This document shows positions 13,210 through 26,300 of a stretch of 64,000 nucleotides of DNA, one piece after another. The stretch comes from Gordionus sp. m RMFG-2023 (Eukaryota > Nematomorpha > Gordioida > Chordodea > Parachordodidae). Under the pieces are notes generated by a model. It saw nothing but the letters and a program-made list of their open reading frames with translations, was not told the DNA's origin and ran no database searches. A program made the position numbers and the translations under genes. Each line of letters begins with the position of its first letter. The stretch's first letter is position 1. The DNA lies in NCBI RefSeq assembly GCF_954871325.1, contig NC_088777.1:31411366-31475365 (forward strand). The letters are read 5' to 3'.

Positions 13210-14908
13210 AACCCCGGCGATGATTCTACAAGTCATAGGTTTGAGGCTTGTGTAGGCAAAAAATCACTTTTACTAAAATCAATTTAGAGGCAAGGTTTTT
13301 AAAATATTAAAGAATTTTGCCAGTGTAGAATTCTGGGGAAGTCTTTGGAATATTTATTAGGGTATTTTTTAAATTCCAATATGACAAATTTTAAATTTAT
13401 AATGATTTTGACCAATATTGGGCTGACTAGCCCCGGTTTTACTAATATTTTATATTGATAAGGTCAGTTTATTTAGCGACTAGGAATATCCAATAATGGG
13501 TGGAGGCCCAATAAAGAAATACAAATGAACGATTTAAAGGAACTACGGATTCCGTAGTATATATTTACAATTTTTATATCAAAATTTCTCTTTCTTTTAT
13601 AAAATTTTAAAAAATGAAATAACGTTGTTTTTTTAGTGGGGTAAAAGAAATGAAGTTTTAAGAGTAAGTATATTTATTTTTTAATGATAATTATATACCT
13701 GTGCCGGGAATTTTTTTTTAAATATCTTATTTTTATTTATAATATATTACTTTACAAAATAAATTAATTATATGAAGCAAAACTTTTGAAATTTAAATAA
13801 AATTATAAATAATAAGTTATTAACTTCTTCTTTTTTTTCCTTTTCAATTAAAATTATGTAATAATCTTTAATAAAAATATATATAATGATGATATTTTAA
13901 ATATTTGTTTAAAAAATATTGACAGAAAATTTTAAATAATATTCAATAGCTCATAATTTTTTTTTTAAAATGTTAAAAAATATGAATTTTATAGACTTGG
14001 TGAAATTTTGAAAAAAATTCAAGTCAAACGCTTAACCCCTGAAATAAAGTTTTGCAGGTAAATAATGTGCACTATTATAATAAATATCATTTTTTTAATA
14101 TTCGAACATTATAAATGTCATAAATTTTTCAAATATTTTATCGATATTTAACAGTTATTTACTAACTCAAATTAATTTCAGGTAAATTTAATAATTTTAT
14201 ATTAAACTAAATTTTTTTAAAACTGAAATTATTTTTTGAATCTTAATAAGATTAGATAGAGTAGAAATGGCATGATTGACCATGATTTAACTTTTTTTTA
14301 AAAAAATGGATTTTTGAACAAAATTAATGTTAATGTGTAGTAGATAACTGTAAAATCAATTCTTTTGCCGGGGCAGCCCGCAGCTCAGTGGCCAAATTAT
14401 TTTTTGATCCAGACTCGGCCCACTTCGGTCCGAATTTTGAAAAAACTTATAGGAAATAAATCTCAAACTAAAATATTTATTATATTCTCTATTTTGATGT
14501 TATACAATAAATTTAAATTCAGCAATCATTTTGGCAATTTAATAATGTTTATCTATTTTATTCTATTTATTATAAAGGATCCTATGAAAATGAATAGTTA
14601 ATATTTTTCAACTTCTGATTTTTTCTTCAATTTATTTCATCGATATTCAATAAGGTAAAAAAAGAAGGAAAAATATAACATTAATACTTTTGGGCCACGA
14701 GCCGAACCGATATTCGATGGTGTTACCTTTAGCCCTAAAGAAGTCTAATGTGTAGCCTAATCTTTAATCTATTAAATATAATATGAATCAAAGCTTTATT
14801 AATAGTAGTTTTTGAACTAGATGTATTTATGTAAAAGTGGATTCTCGAGCCAGTCAATAAATGACATGCTTTGACTGGCCATATATCCTTAATTAACTAC
14901 CCTAGTAT
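13210..14908. other. Gene-free AT-rich DNA with hAT-tip fragments
   Basis: No coding signal recognised. At 13415-13440 a GGGCTGACTAGCCCC-like string resembles the terminus of the element at 19360-20949. At about 14365-14440 and 14690-14710, GC-richer strings (CAGACTCGGCCC, GGGCCACGAGCCG) look like decayed hAT tips. A short inverted pair around TGACTGGCC (about 14855-14885) resembles a palindrome inside the MULE at 39266-39298. Confidence 0.4.
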
Positions 14909-15110
14909 TAGTGAATGGCACAATTTGGGTCTAAAACGGCCCAATTATAATTTTAGCTAAAATAAAATTGTAAGCCTGGAGATTTTGCTTATAGAGGGCC
15001 GAATTTCTGATCTCTACTTGCCAAATCTCGATGCTTACATAATATTATTGGCTGAAATCTTAATGGAATATTTTTAAAATTGACCTAAATCGGGTTGTTT
15101 AACAACACTA
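14909..15110. repeat. Small hAT-type MITE, about 200 bp
   Basis: The right end reads GTTTAACAACACTA and the left end starts TAGTGAATG. Flanking octamers cctagtat (14901-14908) and cctagttt (15111-15118) match at 7 of 8. The interior forms an imperfect palindrome: a TTTTAGC-type arm near 14952 pairs with a GGCTGAAATCTTA-type arm near 15050. It belongs to the same family as the better-preserved 217-bp copy at 32987-33203. Confidence 0.7.
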
Positions 15111-15562
15111 CCTAGTTTCCTATTTAAAATTTTATTATAAACATGAAATATTGCAATATAGAATAAGCTTTAATGGAGCTAACGTTATTATTCCTTCATT
15201 TAAATATTTAAAACCCTAATTCACTAATTTAATTAATATTAACATCTCAGTTTATAATACTACTTTTTAATTTAATATCCAACTCATCTATTTAATGAGA
15301 ATATTTTTAGGCCACTCAAAATCTGGTTAAACAATATTTATCTTTCTCTATCTATTATTACTAAATGCCCTTATTTATATGTATACTATAGTATAAAAGT
15401 TTTAATTTTTTGTGTGGTTTTAAATATAACGTAATTTTTTTATAAAAAGTGGTACTAACAATTTTTTGAATATTTTTATTGTATATCTCAATTGAATAAA
15501 TGAACTTAGGTAAGGTATATGTCATACATATACACATTTCGACCAATTTGAGAGAAATTTAG

Positions 15563-15747
15563 TCCAATATAACGGCCCGGTTAAGATTTTAGCAAGAATA
15601 ATATTAAGTAAGCTTTAAGATTTGGCAAATAGAGGTCCAAATATTTTTCCACCTATGAGCAAGATCTTCTGGCTTACATAATAATATTTTGGTTAAAATC
15701 TTACCGGGCCGTTTTTAAAAATCGAACCAAATCAGCAGTTTAACTTA
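15563..15747. repeat. Palindromic MITE related to the copy at 14909-15110
   Basis: Arms CGGCCCGGTTAAGATTTTA (about 15574-15592) and its inverse TTAAAATCTTACCGGGCCG (about 15692-15711) enclose a stretch with GTAAGCT/GGCTTAC pairing. The right flank CAGTTTAAC resembles the ends of the 14909 and 32987 copies. I could not fix the outermost ends or a TSD, so the boundaries are approximate. Confidence 0.55.
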
Positions 15748-16737
15748 GTCTAATAGATAAAATAGAAATGGGTGCTACAAGTTTTTATAATAGATGTTGA
15801 CTATATTTTTTGTCATAATTTTTATATATTTAAAAATTCTTGTCATAACAAATATATTCAAATTTTTAAATTATTTAAAATATATATTCGGTTAAATTAA
15901 ATAAATTTCATTTAAATATAATTAAAAAAAAATTTTTACAGCGAAAATCTTTTCTTCTAAATCATGATAAAAAAAATATGCATCTGTTAAACTTGGTCAA
16001 GGGCTAGAGCACAAAACTTATTCTTTGTTAATTTTATAATTAAAACTTATATATTACACATCTAAACAATAACTAAAGTATATTTTAAAAACTTTTGATC
16101 AAATTTAAATGAATACAATTTGAACAAAATGCAAATATATTTTACCTTTAACTAGGGGCATTCCTTATTTTTAATCCTTTATTCATGTTATATTTTAATT
16201 GATATGGTTTACAGGAGTTATGAAATATTTAGGTATACTTTTTAAAAGTAAATCAAGGTACTATAATTAAAATTATCATATTTTTATCTATATTTATACA
16301 TAAATTATTTAGAAAAAAAATCAAGATAATGTTTAATACAATTTGGAGACAATAGTCAAAAAAGAAAATAAATATATGTTTGAATTTATGCCCAAATTTA
16401 ATTTTATAAATTATTTAAATATCTAAAATAAACGGATCATTTATACGCAGGATTTGTTAATTTTTCACCTTATAAGATTATTTTAATTTTGGGGAAATAT
16501 ATATTAATATAAACACAACAATATAACATATTAATTATTAGACACCCAAAATAAAAAATAAATGCTCATATTATATTCATTTACGAATTCCAATAATTCT
16601 TTACCTTATTAGAATAAATTTCATAAATTTACCGAAAGAAATCATGAAATTTTATCCAAATTATAATAAATAAATAGTTAGTTCTCTTTAAAAAAATCGC
16701 GGAATTGAATTTTAAGAAACTTTAAAAGAAAAAAAAT
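15748..16737. other. AT-rich upstream region of the collagen gene
   Basis: No exon or element recognised. This region would contain the promoter and any 5' untranslated sequence of the collagen gene that starts at 16738, but base composition hides any clear TATA or initiator motif. An upstream non-coding exon cannot be excluded. Confidence 0.4.
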
Positions 16738-17322
16738 ATGGACACAACAGGCAATATTGAAAATATGAAGGACGATAAAGCTGACCTTCTAAAAGATGAG
16801 TTTAAAAACTTAGTAAAATCTCTCAAATCCCAATGCAAAATTTACAAGTCTTTGGACAAGAAGGATAAATCTTTCGAATTTTTTAATAATAATTTAGCGA
16901 GAAGCAAAAATCAAAATGATAGGGATAGTGAACGATTCAGCAGTCTTGTGACAGTCATGGTGCCAATTTTATCTTTGCTTATATCTATGTGTAGTATTTT
17001 ATTGGTTGTAGCTATGTATTACTATTTGGTGTTCAAGATGAAAGAAGAAATACATGAAGGGAATATATTGCCATATAAAAACAAAAGTAGCCATTTCCAT
17101 TTTATGACAAAAGGGGATACAATTTTTAAAGACAGTTCCTATTTTCCTGAAAAAATTGCACCAAACCTTTATCGAACTCGCGATTTATTTAAGAGAATTC
17201 CGTCTATTAAAAAATGGGATTATCAACCATCGCGTATGTTTTACCGATACATGTATTATCCAGGTACCTTTGGGATTCATGAAGCTCCAGCAAAAATAAA
17301 TGACAATCTTACAATTGATGGG
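16738..17322 (+). CDS. Collagen gene exon 1: cytoplasmic tail and membrane anchor
   Basis: Encodes residues 1-195. The first 68 residues are charged (Lys/Asp-rich). Residues 69-99, starting [13 protein letters not shown], are a long hydrophobic run ending at a Lys, with no signal-peptide cleavage pattern, which fits a type II signal anchor as in membrane collagens. The extracellular part is Tyr/Lys/Phe-rich. The first ATG was taken as the start because it follows an A-rich leader and gives the anchor. The donor GATGGG|GTAAGT at 17323 is near-consensus, phase 0. Confidence 0.85.
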
Positions 17323-20300
17323 GTAAGTTAATTACTAACTGATTATTTTACATTTTAGTGTTTTTTAAGGGTATATGAGGAGTTCAGATCTAGGCTTAAT
17401 TTGATAACTAAATATGTGAATTAACTTTATGGATATGCATTAAAATTTTGGTGCGATCTTAAAAGTTTCAAAATATATCTATAATTCAGAACAATAGAAA
17501 TGGTAACACAAAATTAGGATATATTGAAGGTTTCAATAGTTATTTTAAAGATTGATATTTGTAAAAAAATTAATAGTGTTACGGTTAGATTTATCCATAT
17601 ACTAAGATAGCTCCAAAATCAAAATAAATTTAAAACTAAATTCTCATAGTTCCACCATTTAAATTACCCAATATTTAATATTAAAATAAACACTTATATT
17701 AAAAAATATTGATCATATCTTAATATTCAGTTTAGTATACTGATAAATATATATATCTTTTATTAATATTCTCATTAAAGAATGACACCATAAGTCCAAT
17801 CCACTCAACGAGACGCTTACTTAAAAGAGGCGCACTAGACCCGGATGATAAAAAATCATTTACAAAGAAGGACAAACTTCATAGCATCCTCGATAATTTT
17901 CCTCTCCCTACTAAATATTACCCATCTTCCCCTAATCCTAACAACGATAAAGAAAATCCCAAGATAGTATCGGGGCTTCAGGTTGCATCCTCCTTTTTGT
18001 CTCAAAAAATTGCAATTCAAACTAGTTCTTTGCTTAATTCCGTTACTTCTAACAGTTCACGTTCGATGGATGGTAAAAGGTCTGAATCCTCCGGAAAAAA
18101 TAGTGAGAATATTAATAATAACAATGTAGTGGAATCTAAAACGAGAGGTCGATCACAAATAGATATTGTGGATTCGATGATAGAACAGGGTAAGCCGGTA
18201 CCACCTAAAAAACAAGATTCCGTACTAAGTAATAGGGATGGACAATCATCCAGACAAAGGTCCCAATCTTACACTCTTTATTCATTACGATCCATGGGTA
18301 AAACAAATATATTATCTAAATATTGCAAAGGATGATTTTTTTATAAAACTTCATTGTTATTTAATAATTTATTAACTTTACATATATTTTTATAAAAAAG
18401 ATCAGATTATTAGGCAGTTTATAAAATATAATATATTTATCAGAGACATGCAGAGGTACCATTTGCACGTCCCGGCCCGGATTTTTTTCAAAAATTTTTT
18501 ACGGCTCACCCCGGCCCGGGTTTAAAAATTTTAGAAAACTTTTTTAGGCCTGACTCGGAATTTTTTTAAAATTATATTCGACCTGGTATATAAAAATTCA
18601 CCTATTCGGTATTTTATCATATTTTTCAGCGAGTATTATCATTTAATAAGCAAGCATATTACATATTTTATCTTTTTTTATTCTAAACAGATATTTAATA
18701 TATTATAAATTGATACTATAAAAAATTTGTGTAAATAAGATTTTGAAAATATACTATATTAATTTTATTTATAAAAAAATAAAACTGATATTTATAAAAA
18801 TGGAAGTAAATAATATTTTGAGAATATACTATATTATATTGTATTTATAAAAAAAATAAAACTAATTATAAAAAAATAGAAGTAAATAAAATTTTGAGAA
18901 TATACTATATTATATATTGCATTTATAAAAATAAAACTAATATTTATAAAAATGGAAGTAAATTATATAATCATTATAACCATATCTAATTGACGAATAT
19001 AATAATTCATGATGTATAAATTTTTAAAAAAAATTTTACGGCCCGGTCTGGGTTTAATAATTTTAGGCCCGAACCGGCCCGGGTATTTAAAAAAATTTTA
19101 GGCCTGACACGGCCCGGGTATATTTAAAAATTTACGGGCCTGGCCGGGCCGGGCATGCAGGTCTCTGATATTTATTTTAAATGATTCATTTTTACATTTA
19201 GCAATTATAGAGAATTTTTAATAATCACAAGGGAGTAGTCTGGGGGAGGGGAATAATAAAAAATAACAATTACCCTCTCCCCAAAATATAAATAATTGTA
19301 AAAGTTTTAAAAATAATGACTATACATTTAACAATTATAGAGAATTTTTAATAAAGGAGTAGGGGAGACCAGGGCTAGTCGGCGCAATTTTTGTCAAAAT
19401 CATCATAGCTCCGAAAATAATGATCATATAAGATCTTACAAAATACCAATAGATACCTTAAACATCTACCTATAAATATATACTGTTATATTTTTTAAAT
19501 ATTTAATAATTATTTTTCTAGAAAGGGTTTAGTAAAAGTCATTTTTGAACCTAGTAGCCCCGAACCCGTGGTTAGTCGGATCATCGATGGTGCTAGTCGA
19601 ATCAAGTGGTTTATTAGGCTTCTTATGCGACAAAAAATTTTTTTCGCAGATTTTAATATATAACTATGATACTTTATTAATATAATATTTTATTTATAAT
19701 TATAACAAATAAAATAACAATCTTTTTTGACAGAGAACTACTCTACATTGAAACCAATCTTCAAAATTATGAAAACTTTTATAATCCTGTTTACATATAA
19801 TACACACATCTTTTATTAATGTTTATATTTATTAATAATAAATTTACTCAAAATTTATCTAATTTTATAATTAAATATATAACATCATTTGATTTTATTA
19901 TCAGGCTAAATATAATCTGATAACTAAAATGTTCATGTCCAATAAAATGAATTAATTTGAATCATGTTATATTGTCAATTAAAATAGATATATATATAAA
20001 TATTTGTTTGTTAGATATAATTCATTTTAAATATATTGATATTATTATCAGGCTAAAATTTATATGCTAAAATGTTCATATCTAATAAAATGTATTAATT
20101 TGAATCATATTATATTGTCAATTAAAAAAAATATATATATATTATATTTGTTTGCTAGATATAATTAATTTAAATAATTGATCTTATTATCAGGCTAAAA
20201 TTTATATATGCAATATATATAATATCTGTGACAATATATAATATATATTCACAATATGTATATAAAGATTTTAGTTTGCAAGATATTTATATAGGTCTGA

Positions 20301-23300
20301 TATTATATTAAAATTGAAATGTATTATGAAAAATCAATCACATTAATAAATTTCTATAATAATTATTATTTAATATATTACATTTATAAAATATTATATT
20401 TTAACCTGTAATAAATGGTATTTTTCTTAATGAGATATCATTTTCATACAGTTTTAGAGTTTCTTCATAATCTTTTTTTAATAAATATTTTACTATTTTG
20501 AATTTTGCATATATATTTGGGTACCATAATAATATAATAAAAATTGACTGATTGCGCCGACTAGCCACGATTCTACTAACCTCAATGGTGGTAATATTAC
20601 TAATTTGATCTTAACATATATTTAAGCATTATATATCAATCTAAAATTTTCCCAAATATTAAAATAGATATTTAACTTTCATATAATGTTCATTTTGTCA
20701 TGTTTAAACTTTTAATTTTTTAATACAACCTAATAATATAAAGTGAAAATATTGTAATTTTTACGTCAAAAACATGTCATAACGGATAAAAATTTAAATA
20801 GCTAAATATTATAAATTATTTTCATCCCCAATTATGAATATTATAGAATTCTAATTTAGAATTAAATTTCAAATTTTAAGCTTTACTGGATTTAAAATAA
20901 AATCCTTTGAACCGACAAGCCCCTTGCGCCGACTAGCCCTACTCCCCTAGTCTAGGGGAGGGGAGTAATAAAAAATAACTATTACACCAATCCTATCCAT
21001 AAAAGATAAATAATTGTAAAAGTTTAAAAATTATGACTATATTTACTATAATTGAAATTTTCAGAGATCTGAAAAAATGGGCCTAACTCCATATAATCTA
21101 TTAGGGGGAACAAAGGGCACAATAAGAAAATATGGATATGGATTATCAATATCATGGGGAACAATTGTATTCTAACAATTAAGATTGGTAATAGATATCG
21201 AAAGAAAAGGGAGCAGAATTTATTGAAAAAACCATACTCGTATGCCACATAACTATTTTAGGGATTAGTTCTAAATTTTTGTTAATATATTAAAGTTGTA
21301 TCAAAATATGAATATATTTTTAGTACATTTGTATTTTACAAAAGGGAACAATCAAAAACAACAAAAAAGACAAGATGCTGACTTAAAATCGGATACAGGA
21401 AAAGTTAACAGAGTCGGGTGGGGATACCAAGGTATTTCCGAACAAGAAAGACCTCCACTTCCAACTTTTACCTTTGATTCGACGAAATCTAGTTCAATAT
21501 ATTATATTTTAAAATTCGATTTATAATAAATAATATTATATTGGCTCTTCCATCTACATATTGTGTTTTCGAAAATCTCAGAAACTAAAATATTTTTTTA
21601 TGTCAATCTACAAAACTTGTTTAAGAATTAGTTGCATTTCCTTTAGAATTTTTTTTTACAAACAAACTATTATCCAAGCATTTCCAGTATATTAAAATAT
21701 ATATAAAAATAATAAGAAAATATAAAATAAATTGAAAATATTATTTTATAGACTGTTCATTGGTTTCTGAAATAGTGTTTTCATTATTTCAAAATATATC
21801 TAGGTAGCAATTGCAAAGGAGGCAATTGTCAACAAAGTCGTGGATCCCCCGGATCACCTGGAAAAGATGGCTATCCAGGTAAAGATGGAATGCCAGGCAG
21901 AGATGGAAATGATGGGAAGAATGGGTGGCCAGGAAAAAATGGCATAGATGGAAAAAATGGGGAAAGGGTAAGTTTTTATAACTAAGATATAATGTGATTT
22001 TTAAATCAGAAGTTAATTATACCTATTTGGGTTTGGCCTAAAATCCTGCCAAAATTTTGCCTCTTTTCTTAAAGATTGGTAAATGATAAATATTATTTTC
22101 TAAAATTGTAAAAAGTAAGTAAAAGATATATTCCAAATAAACATTTTGTGTTTTTATTTATTAAGGGTCAAAAAGTGAAACATATAGAATAGGAAAAAGT
22201 AAAACATCTAGATTGGGAAAATGGAAATATTTATTCTTTAACATTTTATCAATTACACAACAATAAGATAGTGAACTGTATTTCAAATTTAATAATTACC
22301 AGTGATAACTTACAAATCACTCCATTAAAAATTATACCACTATTATATAATTATTACCATCACAATTAGGGTTCTCCAGGTCTTAGAGGTCCTCCAGGCT
22401 GGCCCGGCAAAGATGGTCACGATGGAAGGCCAGGTTCTCCTGGTTTGGCAGGTCCACCCGGATTAGACGGAACACCTGGGGATAAAGGAATTCAAGTAAT
22501 AAGTTATTTAAAAAGTATATAACTTTTGTACTATCTTTTGGAATAAGTTATTATGTTTCTAAAAAATTGAAACTATAATATGTTAGCGTCAATATATTTT
22601 CTACAGAAATATTTTATTTTTACTAAAAAAATCATTTATAGAGAGGATTTCTTAATTTTTTCATAGATAATATAAATTAAAAAATGACTCAAAGTAAAAA
22701 GGTTCATGACAAAATTGTATATGTATTCTTTACATTTTGGAATATACTTTTGGCAAAATTGAATGTTTAAAATTTAAAAAACGCACTCGGTAAATGATTT
22801 AAAGTTGAATATTATAATAAACAAATTGTCGGAGAAGCAAATATTTAAGTATATACAAATTGATAATTAATTTAAATAATTTTAAATGTTATGTCTTTTT
22901 TCCTTCTTTCTTTTTGTTTACCAAAAAAATTTTTCTCCGAATTATATTTAAAAAATTTAAGGTACTATAGAATATAACTAAACATTAAATCACTTATCTC
23001 TATAACTTCAAGTTTGATCACTTTTATAATTGTAAATGATTATCTAATGTAATGTCAATGATAAGCGTATTAGTTTTATTGGTTTAATTTAAACTTTTGT
23101 GGAAATTTATTGTATATCTTGGTTAATGATGCTTACTACCTTAAGGTACTAACTATCAAATTTGTATTTTGTTTATTTTTCATTTGGATAGGCACTACCA
23201 AATATATTTTTAATATATATTAGAAAAATCGTGATTTTTCAAAAACCTCTGTGGCCTAGTCGGCAACTCGAACACGTGATTCCGTTATAATATATTAAAT

Positions 23301-26300
23301 AATAAGGATCTTATTACATTTTAATAAATTTTGGTCGGTATTTAGCAAATTTGGCATTTAGAATATTTCCTACATTCACTTGGTAGTAAGCATCATTAAC
23401 CGTATATCTTTAAAATAAATAAAAAAAACACCTGAATGAATATTCATTTAATTATTCGTTTACATTGATTTTTTTAACTAATGACCCGAAATAAATGCAT
23501 CAATTTCTATTCGGCAAAAATATTTTATAGAATGCATATAATAAAATATAACTTTCTTAAATTGATATATGTCTTATTGAGCACATTTCTACCATAAACA
23601 TAGTGATTATGTTTTTACTAAATTACGATTTGTATAAACTGCAAATGGTTAGGGAGACAGCATTTACAATATATGTATACTCCACTCCTTTAATTAAGTT
23701 CTGATTTCTTTCCTTATATAATAATATAAACTATTAAAATTAAATTACTTTTATTAGATATATATAAATTATTTTTATTAATCAAAGCAATTAGATGATT
23801 ACGTTAATGATGTAAACAAAGTTTATAAAATAATTAGAATAGAAAAAATAGGAAATCTATAATTTTATTTCGCAAGGTGGCGTATTTTATTTCAAGAATA
23901 ATTTCCATTTTTTTATAATTTTTTAACGAGGATAGGAAACCTATTCGGCTGAAGGTCAAAAGGGTTTTCAGATATGAGGTAAGGTTAATATTTTTACTAA
24001 ACAACAACCCAAAAAATACCAATAGGGTCAAAAGGAATAAATGAATCTTATATTTTTTTTCGAAGCATTAATAAAATTGATTTTAAATTAAATAAAGAAT
24101 ATATTAAAATGAACTAGGTAAGGTCGATATTAATTAACTATAATTCTAAACATAGAATAATGAATGATATTATAGCGAGTCAGTTGAATTATAATTATTC
24201 TTTATTTTTTTTGGTTAGTGATACCGAAGTCTAGCCATTTGGTTATATAATATTTAAATAACATTGCAACACTACAGATTAAATATTTATTATATATTGT
24301 ATTTTTCTTATTATTTTTAATATAATATAATTTAACTACATTAAAATATTTAAATGCATTATTTGATTAAATGAAACATAATTGTTAACATATATTTCAT
24401 TATTAAATATATCTAATAATTTTATTATAATTACTTGTTTATTTTATAAGATAAGAAATCAGAACTTAGTTTATAAAGTATATAAATAATTTATACCTGA
24501 GCATTTGGAGTTATCTAGGCAATTGCAGTTTAGTCAGACAATTATTAATTTTTTCATATATTAGGTTTAGGACGAGTATACATATCCCTTCCCCCTTCTT
24601 TTTCAAAGAATATTAATGTCTTTATTCTAAAACTAATAATATTAAAAATATTCTAAAATCATCTTTTGGCATTATTTATGAAATAAATATTTAGATAATA
24701 AATTTATATCCCATACTATAACTACACCTGTGATTTGGGATGCATTTTTTAAAAATAATTATATGATTATTATCGTAGTTTCAGAACTAAATTACATTTT
24801 TTAAAGCTTTTCAAAATAAGTTATAAATATTTCAAAGGGAGAAAGAGGACCAAAGGGTCCACCAGGAAATCCTGGTGAATCAGGCAAACCTGGATGGGAC
24901 GGCAAAGATGGGGCACCGGGACCGCCCGGCAAGGAAGGATGGCCTGGACTGGTCGGACCTAAGGTATTGTTCTTGTAGTTTTTTACCATGTTGTTATACT
25001 ATAAGAGTTAATTAATTTATCTCATATGGTTTATATTCTTAATTTCTTTTTAAATAAATTAATTTTTTTAATAAGTTAAAAATAGAGATACTGTAATGGG
25101 GATTTTAAAAAACAACTGAAATGAATGGAATAATTTATAATGGAAATGAAGAATAAATAAAAGTAGTTAATTCATATTTTAATATATATTTTGAACTTTA
25201 TTGTAATTTAAATAAAAAAGGGTGAAAGAGGAGAACCGGGTCAATCATCTTTCGAAAAAATTCCGGGCATTCCAGGGGAAGATGGGAACGATGGAGTTCC
25301 AGGGCTACCAGGTCCACCTGGTCTACCCGGTGATAAAGGTCACCCGGTAAATATTATTATCATAAAATTAAATTGTTTAACCATTTTATCTAGAGGGGAT
25401 TTATTATGATAAAATAACAATAATCGGCATAGCAATTTTTAAAATGAACTTTGAAAATAACTGTTCTGAAAATTCTAATCTAACAGTGTTAAATTATTTT
25501 GAATAATAATTTTAAAGTAATTTAACTCATTTTTATCAAATAATGCAACTTTTTCTTAATTTGTATTTTTAAGGTGGGCGAATGATTTATAAATTTAGTA
25601 GGTTATCAGATATTTGACGCTATAAATATTTTTAATTGTACAACAGTAAAAAAGTTATAATAAAAGTCATTTCCTGTAAATATTTCTTTTAATTTTTAGT
25701 TTTTTTATTGTGCTTTTTTGTTTTAAAGATAAATAGGATTAAGTAGCATAAATAGAACTCGAATTTTTGTTATATTTCTTAGTTATTTTATATTTCATGA
25801 CCCTTAAAACTAACTTTACATTTCATAACCCTTAACATTCACTTTATATGGGCATTATAAAAATAAATTTTCTAGTCTTTTCTGTAAATTTTCATTTTTT
25901 ACCAAAATTAGGTCATTAACATTAAAAGGCGAGTGTATATATAAAGTTGGGTACTGATTTTAATAGCGTTTATAATAGACACTTTTATTAAAAAATTACA
26001 TTTAAAAAATAGTAGCTATAGTGCGTTATAAGAAAGTAAGCTTTTTTAGGAAATTAGTTGTAGCTTATTAGCACTACTTATTTTAGCGTTAACCGCTGTT
26101 TTTATTTTTAGTCAATTTTCAAAAAATATATATAATTTTATTTTTTTCATACCTATTATTAATCAATTTTCTTAAATCATAGATGACGTATCACAAATCA
26201 CAACAGCACAATCAATATATTTTTAATTTAATTTATTATATACAAAAAAAAGGGAGAAATAGGACAATCAGGGAAAGATGGCAAAGAGGGTTTACCTGGA

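Noticed and set aside
17997-18335. Independent 112-residue Ser-rich protein
   Set aside because: The frame has no ATG start and is open upstream to an acceptor at 17780; it is exon 2 of the collagen gene.
24801-24989. Minus-strand Pro/Gly-rich frame that looks like a small proline-rich protein
   Set aside because: It is the exact antisense of collagen exon 6; Gly-Pro codons read as Pro-Gly-Ser on the other strand.
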